Of a stretch of 64,000 nt of DNA, positions 1 through 11,757 are shown piece after piece (positions within the stretch are counted from its first letter, which is position 1; the number at the start of each line of letters is the position of its first letter). The notes under the pieces are model-generated. The model had not been told where the DNA came from. It ran no database searches and worked only from the letters and a program-made list of their open reading frames with translations. Location of the stretch: positions 9,710,330-9,774,329 of the forward strand of contig NC_058150.1 of the NCBI RefSeq assembly GCF_011075055.1. The letters are read 5' to 3'. This DNA comes from Mangifera indica (taxonomy: Eukaryota > Streptophyta > Magnoliopsida > Sapindales > Anacardiaceae). The position numbers and the translations under genes are program-made.

Positions 1-823
1 TAGTGACAACAAAAGGACCAATCCAACGAGATCGTAATTTTCCTGGAAACAATTTAAGTTTAGAATGATATAAGAGTACTTTTTGTCCAACATGAAAGGT
101 TTTCCTAGAAATCATTTTATCATGGAAAAGTTTAGTCTTTTCTTTATAAATCCTGGAATTTTCATAGGAATCATTTCTGATTTCCTCCAATTCTTGAAGT
201 TGTAACTTTCTATGATTACCTGCCTCGTTCAAGTCCGTATTGCATTGCTTAATTGCCCAATAGGCCCTATGTTCCAATTCAACTGGGAGATGACAAGATT
301 TACCAAATATTAAGCGATAAGGAGACATACCTATTGGAGTCTTGTATGCAGTTCTATAAGCCCATAAGGCATCATCCAAGCGAAGGCTCCAATCCTTTCT
401 ATTTGGATTTACCGTTTTCTCAAGTATAGACTTAATCTCCCTATTTGAAACTTCGGCTTGTCCACTCGTTTGCAGATGGTATGCGGTGGAGACTCGGTGA
501 GTGACATTGTACTTCTTAAGTAATGCCTCCATGACTCGATTGCAAAAATGGGTTCCACGGTCACTTATAATGGCTCTTGGTGTTCCATACCTAGAAAAAA
601 TGTAAGTCTTGACAAATCCTACAACAGTTTTAGCATCATCAGCTCTTGTTGCCTTAGCTTCAATCCATTTAGAAACATAATCAACAGCTAAAAGAATATA
701 AGAATTACCAAAAGATAATGGAAAAGGACCCATAAAATCAATTCCCCAAATATCAAAAATTTCACAAACCAAAATTGGGTTCAACGACATTTGATCCCTA
801 TGTCCTAAATTTCCACTCTTTTA
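1..823 (-). pseudogene. Athila-type integrase (cut at window edge)
   Basis: Integrase would insert the element's cDNA into the host genome. Read on the minus strand, the frame downstream of the stop at 821-823 is open all the way to base 1. It contains the first catalytic Asp in [10 protein letters not shown], the second in ISDRGTHF, and the Glu in [12 protein letters not shown], followed by a C-terminal stretch ending [13 protein letters not shown] and RWIGPFVV. The HHCC zinc-binding segment lies just before the stop, at the end of the preceding frame ([11 protein letters not shown] and CKSCANC). The stop looks like a Gln codon turned to TAA. The catalytic core itself is undamaged. The C-terminus continues off the window. 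Confidence 0.88.
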
Positions 824-1681
824 ACAATTAGCACAAGACTTACAGAACATGTATGCATCTCGAAATAGAGTAGGCCAATATAACCCACATTTTAGAACCT
901 TTCGTGCTGTTCTTTTCGGGCCAAAGTGACCCCCACATGCATAAGAGTGGCAAAACTCCAAGATAGATTGGATTTCACTATCATGTACACACCTGCGAAT
1001 TAATTGGTCAGAACATTGCTTCCATAAATACGGATCATCCCATATATAGTACTTAGAATCACTTTTAATTTTGTCCTTTTGGGCTCTAGTGAGATCATTC
1101 GGCAATGACTTAGTGACCACATAATTAACAATATCAGCATACCAAGGTGTAATACTATTTAAGTGAAAGAGATTCTCATCTGGAAAAACATCTTGGAGAG
1201 GCATAGGATCTTCGTCTGTAATCAATCGACTTAAATGATCAGCCACAGAATTTTCAGCTCCCTTTCTATCTCGAATCTCCAAATCAAATTCTTGCAGCAA
1301 TAGTATCCATCTAATTAGCCTCGGCTTTGATTCCCTCTTAGAAAGCAAATACTTTAGAGCTATATGATCAGAATAAACAATTACTTTAGTGCCCAATAAA
1401 TAAGAGCGAAACTTTTCTACAGCAAAAACTACTGCCAACAATTCTTTTTCAGTTGTGGAATAATTTCTTTGAGCATTATTAAGAGTTCTTGAAGCATAAT
1501 AAATCACACAAGAACTTTTTCCACTTTTCTGGCCTAAAACAGCCCCTATAGCATAATTGCTAGCATCACACATAATCTCAAAAGGTAATTCCCAATTGGG
1601 TGGCTGAACAATCGACGCAGAAATTATGTGTTCCTTCAGCTGATCAAAAGCTTTCTTGCACTCTCCATCAAACTCGAATTA
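821..1681 (-). pseudogene. Athila-type RNase H and integrase zinc-finger segment
   Basis: This domain would degrade the RNA strand of the RNA:DNA hybrid during reverse transcription. On the minus strand it holds the RNase H signatures: the Asp in [15 protein letters not shown] near 1570, the Glu in [16 protein letters not shown], the Asp in [12 protein letters not shown] and the closing [12 protein letters not shown]. The HHCC integrase zinc finger follows at about 821-920. The segment lies between stops at 1679-1681 and 821-823 and is in frame with the reverse transcriptase before it and the integrase after it. It is part of one polyprotein, not an independent gene. Confidence 0.88.
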
Positions 1682-2890
1682 GACATCCTTTTGTAGTAGT
1701 CTTGAAAGTGGTTGGGTAATTTTCGAAAAATCCTTGATAAATCTCCTATAAAAACCTGCATGTCCAAGAAAAGAACGTATTTCCCGAACACAAGTTAGGT
1801 GAGGTAAAGATTTAATCAAATCAATTTTTGACTTATCTACCTCTATCCCTTTAGAAGACACTATATGCCCTAATATCAAACCTTGATCAACCATAAAGTG
1901 ACATTTTTCATAATTTAGCACAAGGTTTGTTTCAATACACCTTTTTAGAATTTTAATAAGATTATTTAGACAAGATTCGAATGAATTACCGTAAACAGTA
2001 AAGTCATCCATAAATACCTCTATGATATTCTCCACATAATCTGAAAATATACTAACCATACATCTCTAAAAAGTGGTTGGGGCATTGCAAAGTCCAAAAG
2101 GCATACGTCTATATGCAAAAGTACCAAAGGGACATATGAATGTCGCCTTCTCTTGATCCTCGGGGGCAACTGGAATTTGGTTAAAACCTGAATATCCATC
2201 AAGACAACAATAGTGAGATTGACCAGCTAATCTTTCTAACATTTAATCAATAAAAGGTATAGGGAAATGATCTTTTCTAGTAGAAGCATTCAATTTTCTA
2301 TAGTCAATACAAACCCTCCATCCATTTTAAACTCTAACAGGAACATACTCACCATTATCGTTCTTTTGAACAGTGAAACCAGTTTTCTTAGGTACTACCT
2401 ATACTGGACTTACCCAATCACTATCTGAAATAGGATAGATCATATCGGCATTCAAGAGCTTTATTATTTCTTTCTTCACAACTTCCATCATTGGAGGATT
2501 TAACCTTCTTTGAGCTTCCCTCGAAGGCTTAGTGTTCTCCTCTAGCAAGATTCTATGCATACAAAGTGATGGGCTCAAACCCTTGATGTCTGCGATGGTC
2601 CATCCGATGGCTTCCTTGTAATCTCTAAGGACTCTAATGAGTTTTTCTTCCTCAAGAAGAGTGAGTTTGTTAGAAATTATCACAGGAAGAGTCTCATTAT
2701 CTCCCAAATATACATATTTGAGATGGCTTGACAAAGGCTTAAGTTCCAATTCAGGTGCCTGCATAATTGATGGAAGTAATTTTGAGTTAGATACGGGTAA
2801 TGAAATATAAGAAACATCATACCTGGTTGTTTCGAATGGTTCTAGCTCATAAACCATATCACTCAATCTGTCATCTACCACAAGCTTCTA
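1679..2890 (-). pseudogene. Athila-type reverse transcriptase, nonsense-mutated
   Basis: This domain would copy the element's RNA into cDNA. The N-terminal half (2399-2881) reads through LLNADMIYPISDSDWVSPV. After several stops the frame continues with WRVCIDYRKLN, HYCCLDGYSGFNQIPVAPED, FGTFAYRRMPFGLCNAPTTF and the catalytic VFMDDFTVYG near 2000-2015. FMDD rather than YVDD is usual for this lineage. In-frame stops are at 2888-2890, 2399-2401, 2327-2329, 2243-2245, 2066-2068 and 1679-1681; most fit Gln codons changed to TAA or TAG. I see no frameshift. The fingers, palm and catalytic aspartates are all still recognisable, so the copy is decayed but structurally whole. Confidence 0.88.
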
Positions 2891-3463
2891 CTGAATTCTC
2901 TGTAATGTTCTTGTGTTAAGTCCTTTATTAAGGACAACCTTCAAATTATCAGAATCCTGTAACTCAAAAATTTGTTGAGCTAGGGAATCGATTACATCAA
3001 CAACAAAAACTGAATTGACATCACTAGGGAATCTCATGGCTTCATAAATATTGAATCTAATTACTTCACCATCAAATTCCATAGTTAAAGTACCTTCCAA
3101 AATATCGATTTTTGTTCTAGATGTCTTAAGAAAAGGTCTTCCTAGCAAAATTGGGACTAATTTAGATGAGTTATCATCTTCCATGTCAAACACATAAAAG
3201 TCAGCAGGAAAAATCAATTCATTAACTTGAACAAGAACATCTTCTAACACCCCTTCGGGATATGCATTGGACCTATTAGCTAATTGGATTATTACACCGG
3301 TGGGTTTTAAAGGTCCTACATTTAAAGAATGATAAATTGAGCTAGGCATGACATTAATAGATGCTTCTAGATCTATCATAGCTTTCTGAACTTTAACAAT
3401 ACCAATCTTGCAAGGGATTGTGAACATACTTGGATCCTTACTCTTTTGAGGCAATTTTCTTTA
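2888..3463 (-). pseudogene. Athila-type retroviral-like aspartic protease
   Basis: The protease would cut the gag-pol polyprotein. The segment holds VQKAMIDLEASINVMPSSIY, where the family normally has D-L-G-A-S around the catalytic Asp, and the downstream ILLGRPFLKTSRTKID that closes the fold. The Gly of the active-site triad is Glu here, a GGA-to-GAA type change that would be expected to inactivate the enzyme. It lies in the same frame as gag and RT, bounded by stops at 3461-3463 and 2888-2890. Confidence 0.85.
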
Positions 3464-5227
3464 GAGAACGGCTGAAACATTCTCACTGACATGCACTTTT
3501 TCATCTCCTTTTAGTTTTCTTTTTGACGTGCATAATTCCTTAAGGAATTTAGCATATCTAGGAACTTGTTTAATAGCATCTAAAAGGGGAATATTTACCT
3601 CAACCTTGCAAAAGACTTCAAGGATCTCTTGTTCTTGTTGTTCTTTTTTGTTCTTTGCAAGTCGGCTCGGGAAAGGAGGTGGAGTGACCACAGAAGGTGG
3701 CATGTACTTCTCTGCAGGAGGTGACAATTTTTGGGCTTCTTTTGGCTCAATTTCGCATTCGATCTCCTTTTCTTTTGCATATTTTGGAATCTTTTTTTCA
3801 GGATCCTTCAATTCTTTACCACTCCGCAGGGTGATTGCATTGATATTCTTAGTAAAATTTGCATCTTGCTCTGGATTCACCACAATCTGAGATGGCAATC
3901 TACCAGAATTCTGAGTTTCCAATCTTCCTACAACAGTAGCTAATTGGCTGACTTGATTTTCTAGATTATGAATGCTAGCCTTTGTCTCCTGTTGAAATTG
4001 TTATGTATTATTAGCAAGTGCAGTAACAATTTGTTCAAGAGACATACCTTTCGACTAAGGTAGGGGTGTTGGATTAAACGCTTGAGGAGGGGGCGACCTA
4101 TTTTGGTATCCAGGCTGTTAGAAGTTATTGTTCTTTTGGCCATAATTGAAATTCGGGTGATCTCTCCATCCTGGATTATAGGTATTCGAGTATGGATCAT
4201 ACCACTTTTGGTTTTGATAACCCCCTACGACATTAACATCCTCATGTGTGTCCTCCTGAAGTGTAGGGCATGCATCTGTAGAGTGCTTCGTGTTCGAACA
4301 GATCTCGCAAGCCTTCACTTGTTAGTGATTCACTACAAATTTTTCTAACAAGGAGGTGAGTTTATCAAGTCTTTGCTCAAGAGGATTATTATTGCTTACC
4401 TCATTAACCTTTCTCACCGTTGCATCTTGTCTAATGCCAAATTGTTGAGTATTGGCAGCAATTGTTGAGATCAATCTCTTTGCTTCTGTTAAAGTTTTAT
4501 TAACCAAAGCTCCACCACTTGCTGCATCGATCAAATTCCTGTCAGACAACAATAAACCTTCATAAAAATATTGAATTAATAGCTGATCAGAAATTTGATA
4601 ATGGGGACAACTGGCACAGAGCTGATTAAACCTCTCTCAATACTCATAAAGTGTCTCCCTACTATATTGCCTAATCCCACATATTTCTTTTCTAATTGAG
4701 GTGGCCCTAGAAGCAAGAAAGAATTTTTCTAAAAATTGTCTTTTAAGCTCATCCCAACTATTGATAGAACCTGATGGTAAATAATATAGCCAATCCTTAG
4801 CCTTATCAGTTAAAGAGAAAAGGAAAGCACGTAGTTTAATTTGCTCTTCACTTACCCCTTGTGGTTTCATAGTGGAACAAACAACATGAAATTCTTTCAA
4901 GTGTTTATGAGGGTCCTCACCTGATAATCCTCGAAAAGTAGGCAATAAATGGATCAAACCTGATTTGAGTTCTAAATTGGCATCGATGTTTGGATAGGCA
5001 ATTCACAGAGGTTGTTGATTGATGACAGGTATAGCCATCTCCCTCAAAGTAAGCTCTCATTCGGCCATTGCTGTTACTCTCGTATTTGTTAAATCCTCTC
5101 CTAAATTAATTCCAAAGAATAAAAAAGAAGAAGCTTTACTTAATTTAGTTTCCTTGCGGAGTTGTCTCACAGTCTTCTCGATTTCAGAATCAAACTGAAG
5201 TTCTCCTGCAGGGTTCAAACGGGTCAT
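3461..5227 (-). pseudogene. Athila-type gag, nonsense-mutated
   Basis: Gag would form the nucleocapsid-like particle. The start chosen is the ATG at 5225-5227 (MTRLNPAGELQFD), 45 bases inside the primer site; an upstream in-frame ATG lies in the LTR. A retrotransposon gag domain lies at 4637-4957 (HLLPTFRGLSGEDPHKHLKEF through KAKDWLYYLPSGSI). A perfect CX2CX4HX4C zinc knuckle (CEICSNTKHSTDAC) is near 4270-4312. The C-terminal part (3464-3922) has INAITLRSGKEL and VNIPLLDAIKQVPRYAKFLK, which are characteristic of Athila gag. Stops interrupt at 5057, 5003, 4637, 4322, 4118, 4055, 4001 and 3461, all in one frame. Confidence 0.85.
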
Positions 5228-5271
5228 AAAAAAAATTAAAAAAAAAATTTCAGACAAATTATCAACACCAA

Positions 5272-5289
5272 TCCCCGGCAACGGCGCCA
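5272..5289 (-). other. Primer binding site, tRNA-Asp type
   Basis: The plus strand here matches the 3' end of plant tRNA-Asp, so the minus strand (TGGCGCCGTTGCCGGGGA) is its complement. It lies 5 bases from the inner LTR edge and upstream of gag on the minus strand. Priming by tRNA-Asp is established for Athila elements; the match is from memory of the tRNA sequence. Confidence 0.85.
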
Positions 5290-5294
5290 AAATT

Positions 5295-6590
5295 TGGTGG
5301 GTGTCGAATCCACCAAAAATAAAATTTTCTACTCTCTCAATAAAAACTTGTAGATAGGGCAAGTAGAGTCGTATCCACAGAGATTGGGTTATTTATCTGA
5401 AATATAACAAAATAAAGCAAGAGGGATTTTGTTGTTTCGAATCGTACGGATAAACAAAAATAAATTAATTCAGAATTAAATAATCAAAGTAATCAGAAAA
5501 CTAGATTGAAATAATAAAAAGACGAGTTCTAGCCAAGTAATTCAGGTATGGTTCAATTCAATTGATCATCGATAAAAAGATTAATTTTTCCTTTTAAATA
5601 AATCGGTTATGAAACATCGAGACGCTCGTTGTTCTGCTTTTCCTTAGGTGTTGGTAATTAAGAAACGTTCTTTAATTACTTCTCTTGTTTTTCAATCAGT
5701 TTTAGATACGATCTTAGAATTTAAATTGAAAACAGAATTAAGAATTAGAAAAGCCACCGATTCTAATCAACAAAACACAGACGTTGTTTTTGTTTAAATT
5801 AGATTAACCTATTCCACTAACATACAATAATCATTCTACTTCACCAAGCATGCTAGCCAACCACTTATGATTAAATCATCAAACAATTACGGATTCAATA
5901 ATTTAATCTAGCAAAGTTATTTTTAATCCAAAATAAATAAGATGTGTCCTATTTAATTGAACAAGACAACAATAAATAAAATCAGGAATAAATTAAATAT
6001 TTAAAAGAAAAGAACGGGTAAAGAAGATCTCACAATCATCGTAGAACCATGATCCTGATTACTCGACTAAAGAAAAGAGTTAGCCACTCATGTTTATGTT
6101 CATGGCTTCACAGAAAATTAAAATAAAAATCCTATCCTAATTGAAGAAGAACCAGCGAAAGGTTGCGGCTGTCTTTCTTTCTGAAAGAAAAGGATGCTAA
6201 AAAACCAGAGAAAAAAAAAACCTAAAATAGAGAGCAATTGTCTTTTTTATACTGCTAAGTCTGCTTCAGTCATTGAGTAATATTTTTGTGCCAAACATCA
6301 TCCAAAGGACCTGAATTTCCTCCAATTGTTAATTAAGTCTTCATCTGTGAATTTCTCAATAAATAGCGCGATTCTCTCCTTTTCACAATCAGCCATCTCC
6401 TATGTATTTTGCCGTAATTCTGTCTTGATACGTGACAACTCTAAATTCCTTTTATTTTGCATCTTTTCTTAGAATAATGCAATTGATGCCCAATTTCCTA
6501 AAACAAGCAATTAATCAAATAATTAACAAATTAAATATCACAAATCAAGGAAATTAAATGCTTAAAAATATGGAATTTCACACACTAACA
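5295..6590 (-). repeat. 5' LTR of the Athila-type element
   Basis: AT-rich non-coding segment of about 1.3 kb between the primer site and the junction with chromovirus LTR sequence. On the minus strand it starts TGTTAGTGTG and ends ACACCCACCA, giving the usual TG...CA ends. No second copy is in the window, so the outer edge could also be 6595. Confidence 0.7.
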
Positions 6591-7178
6591 CTACAAATCC
6601 ATAAATATTCATGCTCAATAATCAAACATCATAGACATTCAAAGAAAATACTACTTATTTTCCTTTTGATGAAGCAACAGTCTTTTCGTGGCTTATATGA
6701 CATCCAATGTTGGTCCTTCACATTTCCAAGTCTCCAAAACTCTCAAAACCTTTCTTTACTCTTTGTTTGTTGAAGAAAATATGATCAATAATGAGCCAAA
6801 TGCGTTTCAAGATCTTTTATTTTCACTTCAGACAATGATGCACAGATGTGCATTTTTAACACACGGGTATGCATGCAATTACATAATAAAGATATGTTTC
6901 GAAATCCCCATAAAAAGTATCCTTATCCAATATTCAAATGTGTTTACTACACACGGGCGTATAGACCATCATACATGGGTGTGTGGATAAACCAAACTTA
7001 GCTAAATATCAATCAACAAATGGGAAAAGATGATTTTGCCCTTTTTCATAACACACATGAGCGTTCAACCTCCCTACATGAACATGTGTCATCAATTTCA
7101 TACATATCCAATTATTCAAGCAATAATACATACAACCAAAAGAAGAAAATAACCTTGAACATACTTGTGGGTGTTATG
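6591..7178 (-). repeat. 3' LTR fragment of the chromovirus-like element
   Basis: Homologous to about 13125-13672. The right edge reads GTGGGTGTTAT, a mutated form of the GGGTGTTACA seen at 13663-13672. The sequence next to it, AGGAGAAT on the minus strand, fits a polypurine tract. Short open frames in it are not genes. Confidence 0.8.
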
Positions 7179-7239
7179 ATTCTCCTCTTTAAAAGAATCT
7201 CAACTATAAAATTCACTCAAACAATAGTGAGAACCTTTG

Positions 7240-8260
7240 TCTCATATCTTACTTCACCTCTCAAGTGGTCTCTTCAATCTGATTGTTCTTCCAAAGAATC
7301 TTAACTAATGGAATTTGCTTGTTTCTAAGCTATTTCACCCATCTATCTAGAATCTGAATTGGGTGCTCCTTATAAACTAGATTGTCCTCAAACTCCAACT
7401 TATTAATTCTTAGCACATGAGTCAAGTCACTGATATACTTATACAACAACAACATATGGAATACATTATGAATCCTATTTATGCTCGTTAGCAATGCAAG
7501 TTGGTAGGAAACGCTTTAGAATCTTAAAAGGTCCTATAAACCTCGATGTCAATTTACCTTTCCATTCGAATCTCATCACATGATGGTAAGAGGTAACTCT
7601 AATAAAAACTTTCTCACCAACATCAACCTCCAAGTTTTACTCTGTTTAATCAACAAAACGTTTTTAGCAATCTTAGGCTCGTCTCATCCTTTCCTTGATT
7701 AGTTTCATATCTTTGATTATTTTTTAGGTTATCTTACCTTAAAACCTATGTTAAGACATCTCTCTTGCATATCTTATCCCAATAAAGTGGTGATCTCTAC
7801 TTTCTCCCACAAAGTGCCTCATATAGAGTCATCTAGATGATTATCTAATAGCTATTATTATAACCAAACTTCATCATTAGCACCACATCAATCTAACTAG
7901 CTCTATAATCCAGACAACATGTCTTTATCATATCTTTGATCACTTGATTCACCTTTTTAGTTTATTCATTAGTCTAAGGATATTAGGTAATGTTGAATGT
8001 CAGTCTGATACCTATAGATTTTTGCAAACTGTACCAAAATATCAAAACAAACTTCTTGTCCTTATTTAACACTATTGTCTTTAGTACCCTATAAAGCCTT
8101 ACAACCTCTCTAATATAAACCTTACGTAACTTATTGGTGCTTGTGTTATCCTTAATAGGGATGAAATGTGATAACTTGGTCAATCTATCCATAATTAGCC
8201 ATAGAGCATTATATCCAACTCTAATGTTTGGCAAACCAACCATGAAATCCATTGAAACGT
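7240..8260 (-). pseudogene. Chromovirus-like integrase with C-terminal chromodomain-like end
   Basis: The minus-strand frame at 7983-8252 reads MDFMVGLPNIRVGYNALW then IMDRLTKLSHFIPIK, the integrase core around the first catalytic Asp in the Del/Tekay type. Nearer the 3' LTR, broken frames give RFEWKGKLTSRFIGPFKIL and a stretch ending with the E-E-T-T-W-E signature typical of gypsy integrase C-termini. Many stops and frameshifts are present; it cannot make protein. Confidence 0.75.
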
Positions 8261-8699
8261 GCTCTCATTTCCACTTAGAATACTCAAATACTATATTAAT
8301 CATGAAGGCCTTTGATGTTCAACCTTAACCTACTGGCATAATATACACTTGGTAACAGAATTTGCCATGTTTATTTTTATACTGGCCCACCAAAATGATT
8401 TCCTCAAGTCTTAATACATCTTTACACTCTTTAGGTGGACAGTGTAAAAGGAACTATGGGTATCAATAAGAATCTTATTTCTCAATTCAACAACATTAGG
8501 CACACAAACTCAGCCTCTAAATTTTAGCATATCATCAATAATAATGAATTTTGGCTCAATACCTTTGACAAGTCTTTATATCATCTGAAGACACCAATCC
8601 CTTATCAATTAAGCCTCACAGATCTCCTCTAATAAGGTCAACTACATCCTCAATCTAGCCAATAACGGAAAAATCAACTTTATCTAATCTCTCTCTAAT

Positions 8700-9960
8700 T
8701 CTCGTTGTAAGTTTTGGAAAGTTACAATTTGAGACAACATCACCTTTTTGCTCAAGGCATCAGTTACCACATTAGCCTTTCCTAGGAGGTACCTAATGTC
8801 GTAATTACAATCTTTTACGCGCTCTAGCCATCTTATTTGTCTTATTATTAATTCTTTCTAGGTGAAGAAATATTTTAAACTCTTATGATCTATGTAGATA
8901 TTACATTTAACTTCATATAAGTACTACTACTAGATTTCTAATACAAATATAACCACAACAAACTCCAAGTCATAGATGGGATACCAAAGCTTATAATCTT
9001 TGAACTGTTAGGAAAGATCAAAAATCATTTTCCTTTTTCGCATCAATATAACTAGCAAACCCCGATGAGAAGCATTTATATACAAGTCATAAGTCTTACC
9101 CTCAATCGATAATACAAAAACTAGTTTTGAAGTCAACCTCTTATTTAATTCTTAGAAACTTCTTTCATAAGCATTAGACCATTTGAAAAAAACATTGTTC
9201 CTGGTCAACTCAATCAACAGTTGGGCCAACTTAGAAAAGCTCTAAAAAAACCATCTATAATAACCTACTAATCCCAAAAATTTCATACCTCTTTATTTGT
9301 CTTGGGCCTCTATCACTCTAACATAACGTCAATCTTACTTAGGTTTACCGAAATGTCATTAGCAGATACTACATGTCTTAAAAAGGCCACACAATTAAAA
9401 TTTACATTTTGAAAATTTGGCATACGACTATCTATCTTTTAACCTCTATAGGACAAACTTCAAGTACTACTTATGTTCCTCTCAAGTTCTAGAATACACT
9501 AATATATCATCAATGAAGACCACCAAAAATTTATCTTAGCAATCTTAGAATACTCTTTTTATCAAATCCATAAAGAATGATAGAGCATTTGTCAACCTAA
9601 AGGGTCTCACTACAAACTCATAATGTTTATACCTTATCCTAAAATAAGTTTTCAGAATATCATTCTTGATAAACCTAAATTTGATAATGATACTTAGATC
9701 TAAAGTCAATTCTAGAAAACACTAAGAAATCTTTCAGTTGATCAAACAAGTCATCAATCCTTGGTAGTGGGTACTTATTTTTTACTATCATTTTATTAAG
9801 CTCTTTATAATCAATGCACATGCACATCAACTCATCCTTCCTTTTCAGAAAAATGATTGATGCATCTTAAAGTGAGTGACTGGGTCTAATAAAACCATTA
9901 TCCAAAAGCTCTTGCAATTGTTTTTTCAATTCTTAGAGTTCGACTAAGGCCATATGGTAT
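8700..9960 (-). pseudogene. Chromovirus-like RT and RNase H relic
   Basis: No long frame survives. On the minus strand near 9490-9530 the catalytic box reads VVFIDDILVYSR, and the surrounding DNA corresponds in order to RT (about 9240-9960) and RNase H (about 8750-9200). Order and strand agree with the integrase on one side and protease on the other. Confidence 0.65.
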
Positions 9961-10194
9961 GAGGCTTTAAAGATGGGCATTGTTGAGAGGGTTAACTCAA
10001 TACTAAACTCAACCGCCCTGTTTAGTGCTAGCCCTAGCAGATTATATAGGAATGCATCTAGGAACCTAAATACAATAAAAGTATTTTTCAAACTCGAGAT
10101 TGATTCATTAACTTTACTCAACATCTTCCTAGCCTTCATAATGATAATCATTATGCTTGGCACATGACCCTCACAAAACATGAACTTTTTACCA

Positions 10195-11700
10195 TCATTT
10201 AGCTAAAACCAAACTTTCTTTTTTCTTATAGTCGATTTCAACTCTATAGCTATGCAGAAAATCCATACCTAACATAATGTCAAAATATGGCTCGTCGAAC
10301 ACAATTAAGTCCAGAACTGTCTCTCGATCTCTTAGAAACACTAACTTACCCAATATCAGATTGCTCAAAATTTTATCTCCATTTAGTATCTTTATGCTAA
10401 TATCAGTCACCAGGATAGGTTTTAACTCTAAACTCTTAATAATCTCTTAGATAATGAAATTGGGAGTAACAGTGAAATCAATTAATACATATAATGGATA
10501 GGAATAAAAAGATATTTAACTTGTAACAACAGATGGGTTGCCTTTAACCTGAATCTGGGTCGCAACATAAACCCTAGTTTGTCTTTTCTTTATAGCCTGC
10601 TCAATAGAGGCTGGTGCAGCTGTTGAGCACTCACAAGCAAAATGGAATGGTTGTTTACATTGGAAGTAAACTTTCTGTGTAATTGTACACTCACCAGTAT
10701 GCTTATGACCACATCTATAACAAGTAGAGACCTCTTCTCGACTTGACTATTCATTCTTCTTACTTTTCTAGCCCTTTTGGAACCTTAGGACTAGAAGTTC
10801 CTCTGGCCTTTATTATCTTAGTTGCCTCTAAGGATAGTTTTGTCATATCTCAAGGCTAAGGTGGTATATCTGGGTTGTTTTAAAAAACCTTTCCCTAGGC
10901 CATCCTCAACCTCATAGCCTCTAACCTTTGGGTTCTATCTATTGCTTTTGTATAGGATCTAGTAGGGTTATCTCTTGTCGACACAACTTTCATAATGCCT
11001 GTTCATAGTCTATTAATAAAGATCTCTATTTTTCTTATCAGTATTGACCACACCTGGAACATATTGGGCAAGTGCATTTAGCCACATAATGTTTGCCACC
11101 ATAATTTGGCATTAGCTTTTGTCAAATAACTGGCATATCAGACTTTCTCATAGTTTGTCATCTCAAAGAGCTCTACAGCCTCTTCAATGACCTCTAACTA
11201 ATCATCGGTTGACACTAAACCTATCTATATACTATGGAATTTTAAGGGTTGATACCTATTAGCTAAGTTATAAATGGGATGGATCTACTCTTTATTACCA
11301 TCTGTCCTTATTGGTCTCTCCATATCCTTACCTATTGTTTCAATCGCAAATGGTACTATTTAACAATTAGAAAAGCCTACACTGGATGGCCCATACTCTA
11401 TGAGGCCTCTTGATTAACTCAAAAAACCTTTTGAACAATCTTCTTAATAGTAATATTGTCAACTTAAAGTGTTACAGTCATGCCTAAAGTCTATCCCTAA
11501 GCCATTCTTTAACTACCCTTATGGGTCCAGACCTTATTAGCATCATTGTTAACATTACCTAGCAATCTCCTGGATCTTCTTATCTTAAAACCATACACAT
11601 AAGCTCAGATAAATCTACTATAACTTATTTATAGGTTAAAACAATACTTACAATAGTCGGCATATGGGAATGGTTAGCATTGCATAAAGGGCTATCAAAA
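10195..11700 (-). pseudogene. Chromovirus-like gag and protease relic
   Basis: The frame at 10195-10410 reads FDEPYFDIMLGMDFLHSY, the C-terminal half of the gypsy aspartic protease. Around 10700-10750 the minus strand encodes CYRCGHKHTGEC, a CX2CX4HX4C gag zinc knuckle, with a second damaged knuckle beside it. The remainder up to the primer site is gag-length but full of stops. Confidence 0.65.
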
Positions 11701-11735
11701 CATTTATGCATATTCAAACACTTTTTCATTCTTAA

Positions 11736-11752
11736 AACCATGCTCTGATATA
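11736..11752 (-). other. Primer binding site, initiator-Met type
   Basis: The minus strand reads TATATCAGAGCATGGT, a variant of the TGGTATCAGAGC complement of plant initiator tRNA-Met, 5 bases from the inner LTR edge. Confidence 0.75.
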
Positions 11753-11757
11753 AAAAA

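Larger units (their letters stand above)
1..6590 (-). mobile_element. Athila-type Ty3/gypsy LTR retrotransposon, 3' end outside the window
   Basis: Read on the minus strand the order is LTR (5295-6590), a tRNA-Asp-type primer site, gag, aspartic protease, reverse transcriptase, RNase H and integrase, running off the left edge at base 1. Protease-RT-RH-INT is the Ty3/gypsy order; the tRNA-Asp primer site, an FMDD catalytic box and gag/protease wording typical of Athila place it in that lineage. One reading frame runs from the gag start at 5227 to base 1 with at least 15 in-frame stops and no net frameshift. The 3' LTR and any env-like region lie outside. It appears inserted into the 3' LTR of the chromovirus-like element at 6591-13672. 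The exact outer LTR edge (6590 or 6595) is uncertain. Confidence 0.9.

Noticed and set aside
3528..3890. 120-codon plus-strand frame
   Set aside because: It lies antisense to the Athila-type gag C-terminus, which has clear family wording; the plus frame resembles nothing.
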